From: Tachypleus tridentatus
Taxonomy: Eukaryota; Arthropoda; Merostomata; Xiphosura; Limulidae
Length of the DNA stretch: 64,000 bases
Reading direction: 5' to 3'
NCBI RefSeq assembly: GCF_004210375.1
Contig: NC_134831.1
Location: 1,054,001-1,118,000, forward strand
The notes under the pieces were generated by a model. That model was given only the letters and a program-made list of their open reading frames with translations. It did no database searches and was not told where the DNA came from. The translations under genes and the position numbers were made by a program. Shown one piece after another: positions 1 through 12,165 of the stretch; position 1 is the first letter of the stretch; each line of letters opens with the position of its first letter.

Positions 1-2960
1 GATGGTCACTTCGTTTCAAGGCGTGGGAGACTGACGTCCTGTAACACGTTTTGCACGCCTAATGACATCATGACTGTATCAACAATATCTCGGTGGGTGT
101 GGGATGAAATAAACATCCGTCTTTATCACTTAGCTCACAAACGTTATTTTATTATCACTACGGATGCAAAGAATGCCTTGCATGCATTAATAAAACATGA
201 AAATGGATACCATTTTTAGGCTTAACACTAGCACGTGTTTAGAGCTTTTTTACTTTGAATGACAAACGTTATTATAACATTTTACTAAGTTTTATGCAAA
301 AAAAAATACAACTATGAGAACTAGCTAATCAAGTATATATATATATACGAAAATTACTCGTGTTACAATCCACTTAGTATGCTCGTTTTGTATAATTTTG
401 TGGGATAGACTGTTGGTGAATTTTTTTTATGTTTGAATACTTACTATTGTGTTTTTATTCATGGAATTCGCTGTAAGACAAAATATTGTTTGGCTTAAAG
501 CTTTGTATAGAAACGAGTGTTTTGCTTAGGTTATTCGAGAGATTATAAATTTTTACACTTTAGTGGTACCAAAAGTATTGTTACAATACTTGATAGAATT
601 ATCAGAACCTGTGGTATTGTTAGACTTTCAGTAGTTACGGTTTTATCAGAACCAACATAATTGGGTATGAAAATGTTAGGCCTCTATTCAGCATGAATTA
701 CGCATCGTGTGTTGTTAAGGGGATGAAAACTTATCAGTGAAAATTTGACGTACGAGTTTAATTAAAGAGATACTAAAAGTGAACGTGATCAGTTGCGTCG
801 TTTCAGCGTAAGACTAACCACATTTATTTCTGAAGGTAACTAGACTTACTTAAATTATCTATTGTAACACTTGCGTTTTATCCTGATAATGGCGTTTTCA
901 ACCGGAATGTTAAGCACACGTGGGCTAAACGGCGAGGTCAGAGATCCCTGATTTTGAGCTACTGACCATAGGGAAGGTACTCGCTAACTACAAGGGCTTT
1001 TGAACTGAATACCGTTATAAACTGTCATTCTTATAACACTTCCTCAGTTTGAAACGATCGATCGTGTTCGGTAGCATGACATCTCAACATTGGACCTTCT
1101 GATAAACAAAAGGCACACTCCTGACGAATAGAAGCCGTGGTTTTCTATTTAAAAAAGATTGATGTCAACCTGTCCCGTTCTATGTGACGTATTTTCGTAC
1201 TTTTCTCGACGTTTAAGTTATGAAATTAACTATATAATATTATTGTAAATGTGCCGACCTTTTATTCTGGCCGTGGAAGTTTACACGGACAAAGGTGAAA
1301 TTTTATTATTCGTTCAGACTGGAATTGGCTTTGGCGCCTGTTGTCTATATATAACTTCCCGCCCTCTAGCCTTTAACAGTTCCAACTTAGGGTCGGCTTT
1401 ATACGGATACCATACCTTTTCTTAGCTATTCGCAAAAATTTTAAAACAAACAATTAATCGTCGTAGACTTGTATTATCCTAGTATTATGCGAGTCCGAGT
1501 CCAGGGGCACTGAAGTAGCAACGTGTGCGATACTAATACCTTGGTCGGAAACATAGATGAATTAGAAACACAAGATAGACAGTACTCACTCTCGCAGAAA
1601 TAACATTGTCCCTAAAGTATGTATGCAATTATTACAGTGATGGACTAAAATGCTTCCAATAACGCTTATGAATGTATTGCAGATTTGATCAGGAAATTGG
1701 TAGCGTTCATTCAGAGATTGACTGCGATGTAGAAAGAACTTCTGATGAGGGTGGGAAGCAAAGATTTTAATTCCCCTTTCCCCATAAATGTTACTGGAAT
1801 AAGTTTCAAAATGAGTTTATTTTTTAATCACTTAAGCTTTGAAAACTTATCTGTAGAACAACCGAGGATAATGAAAGTTATGTGTTTATTCAAAAAGTCA
1901 AAATTGTAATTGTAAGGGTTATAACTTCGTGTTTTTCATTATTAGTTTAATTAAAACTGTTTGGATTCATTTTGTCATTGTTAAGCAGAAAGCTACACAA
2001 TAGACTGTGTGTGTTTTACCAACCCCTATTATCGAAACTCGATTTTTAGTATTATAAGTTTTTTTAGGCTTAATGCTGAGCCACCAAGGGACTTCATGAG
2101 GTTTTTAAAATAGTTGAAACAGTTATTATTCAAAAGTAGTGTTTAATTTATTAATTGTTTCATAAACAGTTTAGTTGCTTATTACACAAATAGCTGAACT
2201 ATCTATAGGAATCGATTATCAAATTCTAGCGACATTGTTGAATGATATCTAGGGTTAAATAAATATTGAATGTGGACATCGTTAGGTGTTTATTGTTGGG
2301 TTGCTAGAGTTGAAGAAAAAATATGGTATGTATTACATACATACATGCACATCTTGTCATATGATATCGATGCTGTTGAAGGTAAATGATATGCGATCAT
2401 AATTGGATTTATAGATACACCTCTGGACTATACTGCAAGAGTAAAAGTAGAACTGTTATTTTCTTTGATTTTGTAAGGGTTACAACAGCAAATACTAGCT
2501 CCATCAACAATAGATTTTCAACACACGTCATCAGAATACAACGTTATTATTCTAACATACTAACCTATACACATTTCTGAGTGCATTTATTTGCATTGTT
2601 TGTACGTGGAAACACACAAACGTATGGAAATAAAGAAGTTTATATTTCAAGTTAACCCGATATGATCTTCTGTAATTTCCAGCGGTATAGCAACATTTAT
2701 TAAGCTTTGTACTGATGTTTTAAAATTAGACCGTTGTGTGAATTTACACGTAGTATTTCTGCCTTCGAACAATTTTTGTTCTATTTTGTTTCTTTAGTGC
2801 TTAATTAAGTATTGCATTAAAAACGTTTCATTCACTCGCTATGATTGATTCTGTCATTTTTATCTCACTAACAGGTTGAAATTCAGGCAGCATGCAATAG
2901 AATAAAAACAAAACAAAAAGCGAGTGGATTAGAGGATGTTACCTTAACTTTCCAGGGTTA
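1..2960. other. Upstream non-coding sequence
   Basis: AT-rich, with many stops in all frames. It holds a short TA repeat at 336-348, a possible degenerate family B SINE at about 925-1000 (minus strand) and a clearer one at 1983-2096. No gene is recognised. Confidence 0.5.
1983..2096 (-). repeat. Family B SINE copy (short tRNA-like SINE)
   Basis: Family B is a repeat of about 115 bp seen at many places here. Read on its own strand it starts near GTGGCTCAGCGGTA, has a box B-like GGTTTCGATACCCGT, then GTGGGCAGAGCACAGATAGCC and ends GTAGCTTTGTGCTTAA plus an A-rich tail. This copy shows AAGCTACACAATAG, TATCGAAACTCGATTTTTAG and GAGCCACCAAGGG, all in minus orientation. It is moderately diverged. 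Confidence 0.6.
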
Positions 2961-3180
2961 CCCACATTACAGCTGCAGAAGGGGGGAACAGCGAAATAAA
3001 GAGACACAATGATGGGCTATTGATAATACTGGGAGGGAAACTCCTCCTGTTTCTTTGCCCGTCCCCGCTCGATTCGGATGATGGCGGCACCACAAGCCCC
3101 AAAGCTCCGCGTGCTTAGACGAGTGGAAAATCTTCGCCCGTGCCAGGAAGGCTGCTTCAGCCACTAGTTGTTCGTAATGC
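2960..3180. other. GC-richer patch upstream of the gene
   Basis: This patch is richer in G and C than its flanks and includes GATGATGGCGGC (YY1-like core) at about 3077 and a purine- and pyrimidine-rich part with GGGAGGGAAACTCCTCCTG. A 65-codon minus frame crosses it but resembles nothing I know. It could be a conserved non-coding element, an exon of an unseen transcript, or an old repeat. Confidence 0.3.
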
Positions 3181-3480
3181 TGATTTCGGCAACTGATATG
3201 ATGATCTTCATGTGCTGCCTGTTGGACAAAGCATGAAAGATTTGAGAGCGTCTCGACGGGGTTTTACGTATTCTGTTTCTTTTGTTGTTTTATTTCGGGC
3301 TGTCAGACAAAGTGAGCCTTCCCCCAACATTACTGGGATGGAACACTACCACGTAAGGTACTTGCAAAGACACTAGTTCAGAAAATAAAACCAAGTTAAT
3401 CCTTAAACGGCGGCCATCATCAATTGATACTGCTACCTTCAACATTCCCGCTGCTTAAGTGTTAATTAACCTGGTTTTTA

Positions 3481-3737
3481 GGCCGCTCGACTCGTTATCT
3501 GAGGGTCGCAGGTTCGAATCCCAGTGAAATAAAACATATTCACTTTTTTTTTTTTTTCAGCTGTGGAGGCGTTATATTTCACGGTCAAATCCCACTATAT
3601 GTTGATAAAGGAGTAGCCCAAGAGTTGACGGTATGTGATGATAACTGCCTTTCCTCTGGTCTTACACTGCTAAATTAGGCATGACTAGCGCGGATAACCC
3701 TCGTATACATTTTTGCGAAATTCGAAAAAAAAACAAT
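3481..3737 (+). repeat. Family A SINE copy (tRNA-derived)
   Basis: Family A is the main repeat here. It has a tRNA-like head with box A TGGCCAGGTGG and box B GGTTCGAATCC and a CTCGTAATC anticodon-loop region resembling tRNA-Thr(CGT). Its body has GTGACGGTCAATCCCACTA, GTAGCCCAAGAGTTGGCGG and GACGGCTAGCGCAGATAGCC, and it ends TTTGCGCGAAATTC plus A/C-rich tail. This copy starts inside the head at GCCGCTCGACTCG, keeps box B intact, carries a long T run inside the body and is moderately diverged. Confidence 0.85.
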
Positions 3738-4770
3738 TTTACCGAAGTTTAATATATTTAAAGTTGTATATATTTATATAATTTGATATCAAATAGTTGA
3801 AAAACAAATAGTGAACAATTTAAATCGCCGTACTTAGAATTTAGATTGAAAGTGAAACGTTAATATAAGACCCTCGAAACAAGGACATTTCTTAAATAGA
3901 CGTAACAAATTCGCAAAAAAAAATGTTAAAATGTGTTACACTACTCTTTAAATAATATATTGTTCCTATACCATTAAATGCTATGTTGATAGAATTATTA
4001 AGTAATATGTTTTGCTAATAGTACTGTTAAAATGTTGGTGATAATTTATTAAATACTGTGTTGATAGTGCTGTTAGGTTTAAATGGATGCTGGAAATACA
4101 ATTATTGTAATTATCGTATTATTTCTTAACTAGTTAAATATCGAGTAGAATAAACCTTGATTGGTAATTATTTTTCGTAGTTAATTACTTTATAGATAAA
4201 ATATACTTATTTACTGAGTGTAATAAATAAATAAAAGTTTGCGAACAATAGATGTTTTTAAAAAATAGAAATAACGTTTAAATATTTTTCCGAGAGATGT
4301 CAGTAATATACTTGTATTTACAAAGGTACAAATAGAAAATTTTAAAGGGCGAATCAATTTCCTGTTTTAATTTTTTTGTGTTGAATATCACAGTTAACCC
4401 ATGTAATTTACTTTTAAAGCTATTCATATATTTTTTATCACATAGGATTCAGCCGATACGCATTTTTTGTGATGTAAGTAGGAAGTTATTAAATTATCTG
4501 ATAAGTGTCATTTTTTGAAAGATTTTATTTTGGAGAATTGATATGAAGAAAAATGCATAAGCCATTTGTATGTTTAACGCAAATTTGAAGACATCTTGAA
4601 CTGTGTACTTTTTCTGTTTAGAGCTTTTAATACCAAACGTTAGGAGGTCGGTATTAATACAAATAGTTTATTCTCTAGAGTTTAAAGTAAAACAAACCAT
4701 TTCGAAACGTTTTGTCAAAGGTAAACTTTTTAATTTGTGTTCTAAAATACGCATCTCCGCAATGTAGGAC
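3738..4770. other. AT-rich non-coding stretch with an imperfect duplication
   Basis: No gene is seen. ATTAAATGCTATGTTGATAG at about 3974 recurs as ATTAAATACTGTGTTGATAG about 75 bases later, with related sequence between, suggesting a two-unit decayed tandem repeat. Confidence 0.4.
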
Positions 4771-4820
4771 GTTCGCTCTGCTTGGTTTTAGCGTTATAAG
4801 TCTGTAAACTTACCGTTCGC
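4770..4820 (-). repeat. Family B SINE fragment
   Basis: GGTTTTAGCGTTATAAGTCTG followed by TAAACTTACCG matches the 5' part of family B in minus orientation. The rest of the element is missing or unrecognisable. Confidence 0.4.
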
Positions 4821-5245
4821 TCGTTGAGGTACGACATTGGAGTAACAGAAAAGATAATCCGTTGTTAAACTGTGCATTAAAGTTGTTTAAACAACAATAC
4901 TAATGCAGGTATTCGCTCTGTCTTTTTATAAAACACTGAAATATACGTACAGTTCCTTTATTAACATTTTTAAAACCGTTTTTTTGACTCCTGTTTTAAG
5001 GAGCTCAATATTATTTTCCAGTTTCCCTTCTTGCACCTTCATCAGCCTGTCTTTAAGAAAAGGTACTGTAGCCTTGAAGGGGTCCGTGAACCCTGACAAC
5101 TCCTAATTCATCAAAATGATCTGAATCCATCAGAACATACAGTCCTTGTGCCAGTTTTGTACGTGCTTCAATCGTTTTATGATAAATAACGACAAATAAA
5201 TACACCGACTAAGTTACGTCGTCGACTTCTCCAAACAACCACTAG

Positions 5246-5268
5246 AAAAAAAAAAAAAAAAAAAAAAA
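5246..5268. repeat. Poly-A run of 23
   Basis: An uninterrupted run of 23 A. No SINE body can be made out directly upstream, so it may be a bare tail or a simple homopolymer. Confidence 0.9.
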
Positions 5269-5559
5269 GAGCTTTTATTTCTTAACCCTATAAATTTACC
5301 GATAAGAATTTCATCGGCATTTTTAAAGCTTGTAAGTCCACGACTTTGTCCCTAATACCATATATGAGTCACAAAAGTACCGCCAATATTACAATTAATT
5401 CCACTAGTTACCTCTAGGTCCCCCCGCGTATTTTACATTAAAAAAGTGATTTTGAAATGGTAAAAACTAGAATTACCCGACGTGTTTGTATCACGCAGTA
5501 CCTTGAACCCGCCTGTAGTGAAGGGCAATAAAAAAAAACAAGTTTATAAATTTTGGTGG

Positions 5560-5600
5560 GTTTTTCTTCTTTTTCTCTCTTTTTTTTTTTTCTCTTTCAC
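5560..5600. repeat. Pyrimidine tract
   Basis: About 40 bases of almost pure T and C (TTTTTCTTCTTTTTCTCTC and onward), a simple-sequence tract. No acceptor-exon pair is evident after it. Confidence 0.8.
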
Positions 5601-5887
5601 TTAATATGTGTATTATTCACGTTGATAACGAACTTCTTGAATATATTTGCCGTAATCTAATTTCTGTCAAACTTATAGAACCGTAATAGATGTTAATTCA
5701 TTCACGTCGAGTGCTTTTGAGCTTGTTTGTCCGCGAACTTTTCATGCAATTTTGGAAATATAACGACCAAATTTGGCAGACGGACTGGACTCGAGATGAT
5801 CTGGAAAGTGTACTTATATTTTAGGGCTTAGCCCCTCTGACATGAGGGCAAAATGTCCCAGTCTTTAACTCGAATTTAGCATCAGAT

Positions 5888-6377
5888 ACTTTGTCCCCTG
5901 GCCCGGCTAGGCCAGTTGGTTAAGGCTCTCAACTCTTTTAAAAAAAACCAGTATGAAAGTCAAAGTGAAATAAGTAATAAATGTTAAGTCATTCCTACCT
6001 GAACGACTAGTTTTGAGAGACACAATTTATTCCAGTAGAATCAAAGTTTTTCAGTTTTATAATTATTATATTTACTTTATATACACACACAAGGGCTTGG
6101 CATGGCCAGGTGGTTAAGGCACTCGACTCGTAATCCAAGGGATGCGGCTTCGAATCCCCATCACACTAAACATGCTTGCCCTTTCAGTCATGGATGCGTT
6201 ACAATGTGACGGTCAATCCCACTATTCGTTGGTAAAAGAGCAGCCCAAGAGTTGGCGGTGGGTGGTGATGACTAGCTGTCTTCCCTCTAGTCTTACACTG
6301 ATAAATTTGGGACGGCTAGCGCAGATAGCTTTCGTGTAGCTTTGCACGAAATTCAAAACAAAACAAACTTTGTCCCC
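5888..6377 (+). repeat. Composite family A SINE with one pair of target-site duplications
   Basis: A full family A SINE lies at 6092-6366. About 150 bases upstream is a lone copy of its first 40 bases (5900-5939, GGCCCGGCTAGGCCAGTTGG and onward). The 11-base word ACTTTGTCCCC lies just before the lone head (5888-5898) and just after the tail of the full copy (6367-6377). The two parts and the spacer between them are thus enclosed by one duplication. The spacer itself is AT-rich and unrecognised. Confidence 0.7.
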
Positions 6378-6720
6378 CCTCTCCTGAATTCCAGGGTCAC
6401 CATTTTTGAGACTGTGTTCACACTTTCCTACATACAGATACACTCACAAACTAGGTGGAAGTCCTCAAGGGGTATGCTTTGGGGGAGGGCCACACCATGA
6501 AGTAGTTATAGAAGTATCTGGGGGAAATGGAGGATATAGATCAGTGTGTTAGAGCCTCCGGAGCGCTAGTGGTTTCAAATCATTAAATTAAAATTGTACA
6601 GTTTTGTGACAATTGTCTTTATAAAACTGATTAAAGTTTTAATTAAGATGACTGTTTAAACACTTTCAGTTTAAGCGTTCTGTAAATTTTCATTGTATCT
6701 TCGTAGTAGGTTTATGGTAT

Positions 6721-6955
6721 ATGGTCCAGCGCCGCCTAATGGTTAACGGTGATACATGTAGTTCCTATTCTGCCACCCGAAAAGGGTGTGGAGAGTCGCT
6801 CTCTGGAACTGAGTAACTGTCACGTCTGACTTTTCACTCAAACAAGAATAGCCCAAGAGTTGGCGGTAGGTGGATCTTGACTTTCAGCTAGAGTGTAGTC
6901 TATCACTAACTCATATAGCCTCGTCGTAGGTTTGCATGAAATCCAATTAAACATT
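6721..6955 (+). repeat. Family C SINE copy (variant head, family A-like body)
   Basis: Family C has a head of the GGCCTAGTGGTTA type and a body that shares AAGAGTTGGCGGTGGGTGGT and the GTAGCTTTGC end with family A. This copy reads CGCCGCCTAATGGTTA, then AGCCCAAGAGTTGGCGGTAG and CGTAGGTTTGCATGAAATCC, and is strongly diverged. Confidence 0.55.
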
Positions 6956-7061
6956 CGGTCAGTTTAAGAACACCAGAAACACAGTTTTCTTAGTTTCCGT
7001 GTTGGAAAGAGTGGAATATGAAATAAACATTGGATAAATGTTTATGATTCAACACTATTGT

Positions 7062-7180
7062 GAAGGCACAGTGGTATGTCTGCAAATTCCTCCGCTAGAA
7101 ACCAGGTTTCGATACTCTTGGTGGGAAGAGTACAGATACAGTACTTTGTATCGTTGTGCTCAATTTCAAACAAAAAAACA
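7062..7180 (+). repeat. Family B SINE copy
   Basis: It reads GGCACAGTGGTATGTCTGC, AAACCAGGTTTCGATACTC and TTGTGCTCAATTTCAAAC followed by an A/C-rich tail. Nearly full length, moderately diverged. Confidence 0.65.
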
Positions 7181-7429
7181 CACAACAAAAACAAGCTTTT
7201 GTAAAGGTTAAACAAATTAAAGATAGTAACTGATTAATCATAGTCAATACCACTTGAAAGTTTGCAAATGAATATTTTTAAAACTTATTAAATGTACTTT
7301 GCAACTTATCCCAGTTTAAGTAACTTTTTTATTTTAGTTCATGTATTAAGTTCCTTAAAAACGTCACTTTGATGTGTATATTAAATACAGTATTAAACAG
7401 CTATATACTTACTCTTCCTTTAACAAACG

Positions 7430-7650
7430 GGCCGAATTTTGGATCTGGGGGTCCATGGTTTACGTCCCGTTTACAAAAAAAAAAAAATTTGTTTCTGATT
7501 TTGGGGTCGCAGGTGAGTTGTTGGTCAAGTTGCAGTGTTTGATTAAAGTAGCCAATCAATTGGTAGGTACTGGTAATTAGTTGCTTTCCCTCTAGTTTGT
7601 CAGTTCGAAATTAGAGATTATTACCCCCCGCGCAGCTTTGTTTGGACAAA
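7430..7650 (+). repeat. Decayed family C-like SINE
   Basis: Only the 3' body is recognisable (TTAGTTGCTTTCCCTCTAGT, then GCGCAGCTTTG). It is heavily mutated and its ends are uncertain. Confidence 0.35.
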
Positions 7651-8008
7651 CATTCTTTTATCATATCATACTATTTTTCTTTCCCATCTCTACCTAGAAA
7701 TTAGGAATTTGATTATTTTTTATAACTATAACGTTGATCATATCTTTTCAATGTTAATTATGTAACTTTCATTCTTTACGTGTTTCATAGGACATTCAAA
7801 CATTGTACATTGGTATTAATTTACATTAGTTTCATAATAAAACTATAAAGTTTCCACTGTTGTCTTTACTTGATATGTGAACATCATATTTTTCTTTATA
7901 AAATAGCTGTCTTGTGCCACGTAGTGTTACCTACCGTCAAACTTCAGGTAGAAAAACTGGTTTGAATATCCTGAACACAGCGGTAAGCCACAGACTGTAC
8001 TGCCATCG

Positions 8009-8030
8009 TACAGTTCTCATGAGAACTGTA
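8009..8030. other. Perfect 22-bp palindrome
   Basis: Each half is TACAGTTCTCA and the two halves are exact reverse complements with no spacer. It could bind a dimeric factor or form a cruciform, or be chance. It is not a known hormone-response element that I can name. Confidence 0.8.
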
Positions 8031-8399
8031 AAAAGTGTAACGTGGTTAGTTAACTATACAGATATATATAATTATTTAGGTCATGTAAAAAGATTCAGTT
8101 CTTTTTCAAGAAGAACCATGTAAGTTATAGCACTGAAGAACCCTGCCAAATATTTAGTCTGTTCTATTGTTTTTGACAAAGAAGATATATGTAATGACAT
8201 AGCAGAGGTTCTTAAAGCAGAAATGTAGACAATCTACATTTCAGGTTTGTAAAGAAAGTGATAGAAGATATAGCTCGCGTAGTTTAATAATAATTACGAG
8301 GAAATAGCTGCAGTATGTTAGTTTTTGTTTCTTCTTACCAAAGCAAAAGCGCGTGTTAGCTCTGTCGTGGACTGCGGATCTGGAAGACGGGTGTAATTC

Positions 8400-8545
8400 G
8401 TGGGATACCGCAAAACATTTCTTCCGCATTTTAGGTTATGGGTGTGTTATAAGAGTGACAGTCAATTCATTCTCGTGAGTGGTAAGAGCGATGTTGATTG
8501 GCTGCCTTCTTGCTGACCAACAGTTCAAGATTAAGGAAGTTGAAA
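8400..8545 (+). repeat. Family C SINE fragment
   Basis: GGTTATGGGTGTGTTATAAG, AGTGACAGTCAATTC and TGGCTGCCTTCTTGCT match the middle of the copy at 36096-36350. Both ends are lost. Confidence 0.4.
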
Positions 8546-8847
8546 AATAAGGTTAAAAGTTTTATTTGAATTCACAGTGTAAGTACTTGTTAAATATAGT
8601 CGTGTAGCAGACCGTGATTAGAGTTAATTAAAAAGTTTGTGTATGTCTGATAACATGCCAGTTAATAACACATATATGAGAGAGGTAGATTAAGAGAAAC
8701 AGTGGTCATTTATCTATGGCCTTTGTCTACACAGCTTGAAGGCCTCCAGTCTATTATAGTCACATTTCCTCAAGGTACTTGGTTGTCTTCATAGTAATTT
8801 ACTCTGTACTGGTATTCTTTGTTATTATAGCTAAAATTACCTTAAAA

Positions 8848-9086
8848 CTAAACGCCTGACTGTGTACAGTAAAAAGTGTAGTTAGTCTAAACGCCTGACT
8901 GTGTACAGTAAAAAGTGTAGTTAGTCTAAACGCCTGACTGTGTACAGTAAAAGAGCAGTTTGTCTAAATTCCTGACCATGTACAGTAAAAAGTGTAGTCA
9001 GCCTAAACGTTTGACCATGTACAGTAAAAAGTGTAGTTAGCCTAAACGCCTGACTATGTACAGTAAAAGTGTAGTTAGTCTAAACG
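8848..9086. repeat. Minisatellite, six copies of a 39-bp unit
   Basis: The unit begins CTAAACGCCTGACTGTGTAC and continues AGTAAAAAGTGTAGTTAGT. The first two copies are identical; the later ones differ by a few bases and one- to two-base gaps, with units of 37-39 bases. It lies about 4.5 kb upstream of the start codon. Confidence 0.9.
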
Positions 9087-11122
9087 TTGTATGATATCGC
9101 TTCTAAAACCTTAATCAGTAAATTTTACCTTCAACATAGAATAATTTGAACAAATGCTTACAGGGTCAATAAAAAAAACATGCTCTCAAGTGATTAACCT
9201 GAAAATTTAATAATTATTATTAATTATTAAAAATTATTGGTTTAAAAGTGTAATGTATCGTTTAGTATGAGGTTTTATATTGCATTGTTAAGTTATTACA
9301 TGGACTTAGAATTAAACAGATGTTTGTTTTTTTAAGCCGCAAATGGGATTACGACTGAATATAATGTTAGCAGGGAGGATATCTACCTGAAGAATGAGTG
9401 TATTGTGACCTATATTTCATTTCTTATTGCACACTCCTGTAATTTAAATTAGCTATATTAATTATTGGATTGTTTTTAGTTCTTTACGTAGGTTATTTGC
9501 TTTGATGTTTTAGTGGAAGATGTCACAAAAGCAACCGTTTAAAAACATTAAGGTATTTTTTCAAGTGATTGTGTAAGCCTGTTTATATCTTGAGTGAGTT
9601 CTGTACGTTAACGGAATACAGCAAATATCATCCACGTACAGCAGTTGTATACGGAAGCACATTATATTAATAGAATGATAAATTGACCATAAAGGATTTA
9701 TAGGTAAAACTACTTCTTTCTTTCTTTTTCATGTAACCGAACATACTGAGTGTTTCGTCAGAACATCCTGTTTTCTTCAGAATGTTATGTTGAAACATGT
9801 TGTATATTATCCACATGGTAAAAAATATACTGACGTTGTTCAATTTACTATTACTATTTTTCTTGCACTATAAGTTCATCTTTCCTTTCTTAGTTCAATG
9901 AACCTATCAGTTCACCCTGATTGGGAACATGATATATTAACCACTCATGTCACATAATAATTTGACCAACCAAATACACATAAAACGTTTTACTTCGTTG
10001 AATTAAATCAGAGTTATAACTAGGCCTATACTTAAACGATCCACTGTGCGTAAGGTTTACTCTTTGGAGTAAATGCTGCCATGACAGGCAGTATGGCGCC
10101 TTTTTACCATCAGTCGGTGGTTATGATGAAGAAGCCGACAAAATGGTACTAAAAATCATTTGGTATAATGGAACACTTATACACGGGGCAGTTAAGCGAT
10201 GCGTTCTTTTATAGAGCATTTTGAGAAGATAACTCCAAAGAATGCCTCGGATTCCAGATCTCGTTGAAATTGATCAGTTTATGTTTGTTTTTGTTTAAAC
10301 ACAGAAACTAACTTTTAAGTCTGCGTTGATAGCATTGTGAATTGAAAGTTGACTAACGTAGTCAGTTACACTGTTCCCCTACGTAACCCATCTCAAATCG
10401 TCGTTTCAAAACGAATGATGTCTTTCAAAATAGAAAATCCCCCTTACCCGTCAACAGGAACCCTATACATTCATTTCTTTTCAAAGATTAAGCACTGACT
10501 GCTAGGTAGAAGTTGTACAACGTTGCTAACTATACTGAGATGGTTGAAATATAAAGACACGCGTTAAGCATTCGAAACAGGTAAGATACTAAGCCTACTT
10601 TGCCATTTAATAACCATGTTGGAGATCTGTCTCAAGGAAACCGCTGTTTTTAGTACAGTCTGAAGATTTGTGGATTAAGTTAATGGGCTAGTCTTTGTGA
10701 TAATAAACTGCTGTCGATATCCACTTTTAATGAAATATTGTATTTATGCGCTGAAAACAGAGCCTTTAGTCGAATCACTGTTGTTTAACTTAAAAGCAGG
10801 AGTTTGGTATTTTTGCTATTATATATTTGTTGCTAGCATGAACGAATGAAATGTCTTATTTCTTGCGCTTGACTACAAAGTGTAGAATATAACATACAGG
10901 AAATCCCACTTTTATAAAGGCTGTTATTCATGAAAGAAGGTGCGTTTCGTATATGTTGTACAGGCCTAAAATATGCGACGAAAATCACTTAGGTTGTATG
11001 TGTTTATTCCTTCGTGTCCCTCATAATTTATCCACATCAGATACAGAATCAGAGATGTGTAAAAACAGGACTTCAGATGAAATTGTAAATTTTAATGTTT
11101 TTATATTTTCTTCAGGGCTGAT
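9087..11122. other. Non-coding stretch
   Basis: AT-rich with no gene, recognised repeat or long open frame. A 62-codon frame at 10953-11141 runs into a SINE and is not called. Confidence 0.5.
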
Positions 11123-11348
11123 GGCCCAGCATGGCCAGTGATTAGGACGCTCGACTCGTAATCGGGGCGCCGCGGGTTCGAATCCTCGTCACACCAAACA
11201 TGCTCGCTCTTTGGTCAATCCCACTATTCGTTGGCGGTGGGTGGTGATTACTAGCTACCTTCCATCTAGTCTTACACTCCAAAATTAGGGACGGTTAGCG
11301 CAGATAGCCCTCGTGTAGCTATGCGTGAAATTCAAAACAAACCAAACC
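11123..11348 (+). repeat. Family A SINE copy with internal deletion
   Basis: The tRNA-like head is intact, including GCGGGTTCGAATCCTCGTCA. About 50 bases are missing from the body: CTCGCTCTTT joins straight to GGTCAATCCCACTATTCG, and the run GTAAAAGAGTAGCCCAAGAG is also gone. The 3' end is complete. Confidence 0.85.
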
Positions 11349-11635
11349 CCATTAGTTTTTCAATAACACTTAGCTCAAGAGTTACACCTTTATAATATTT
11401 CTGTAAAATGGTTGATTTTGTTTGCCATTTAACCTACATACGAATTTTGGCGATGCTTTATGAACCCGACACGATTGAAAGAATTTAACATTTTTTAAAA
11501 TGTTTTCTGATAGACTAAAATTATACTAATGTAAAAAAATTAAAAGATTGAACTTTAGGACTCAAAATGCTATCGTGACACTAAAAAAATAAGGTTATCG
11601 AGATCTATGGCACATACCAACCAGACAATCACACT

Positions 11636-11728
11636 ACCCTCAAAAGGTCTTACACTGCTAAAGTAGGGACGACTAGTGCAGATAGCCCTTGAGTAGCTTT
11701 GCGCGAAATTTATAAAACAAACAAACAA
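11636..11728 (+). repeat. Family A SINE 3' fragment
   Basis: Only the last 90 bases remain (GGTCTTACACTGCTAAAGTA to GCGCGAAATTTATAAAACAAAC). It continues into a segment shared with 22,690; see the finding. Confidence 0.75.
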
Positions 11729-12165
11729 TCTTTAGGGCTGTCTCTAGTGCTCATGTATTAGTTATTAAATGTATGGTACTTATATTTATGATCCTACACA
11801 AAATCAGTACACTTTTGCACATAGAGCGTCTCTATCCTACAGTATAATTTAATTATTTTCAATCTGCGGTGTTCTGTTCCGACTACAGAAATAGAATACC
11901 GAATTTTAGTCACTAGTCAGAACACGATTCACAAAATTTATATAATCGGCAAATACTGACGAAGCATTCGGGGTCGTTTTTTTTGTGACAAAAGTTTCAT
12001 TTTGTAATTTTAACCATTGTTTATAAAAAATAAAATATATTTACAATTTTTTCTAATACTTTTTCAAAAAAGCCATGTAGCCATTCGTAAACTTTTGGGA
12101 TGGTTTACAAAACGATATGAAAGATTTTCGTGTACGGTTTAAAGTACGTGTTATTCCCCACGTAG

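Noticed and set aside
1330-1370. TATA-like CTATATATAAC followed by GC-richer sequence
   Set aside because: No open frame, CpG block or splice site follows; TATA-like strings are common in this AT-rich sequence.
6142-6443. Short frames on both strands at 6.1-6.4 kb, and similar ones at 19.3, 22.2, 33.5, 34.4, 39.7, 41.0 and 48.4 kb
   Set aside because: They coincide with SINE copies and the encoded peptides repeat from copy to copy. They are repeat sequence, not genes.
8848-9086. Regular repeat considered as a CRISPR array
   Set aside because: The units are directly adjacent with no unique spacers and the genome is animal. It is a minisatellite.
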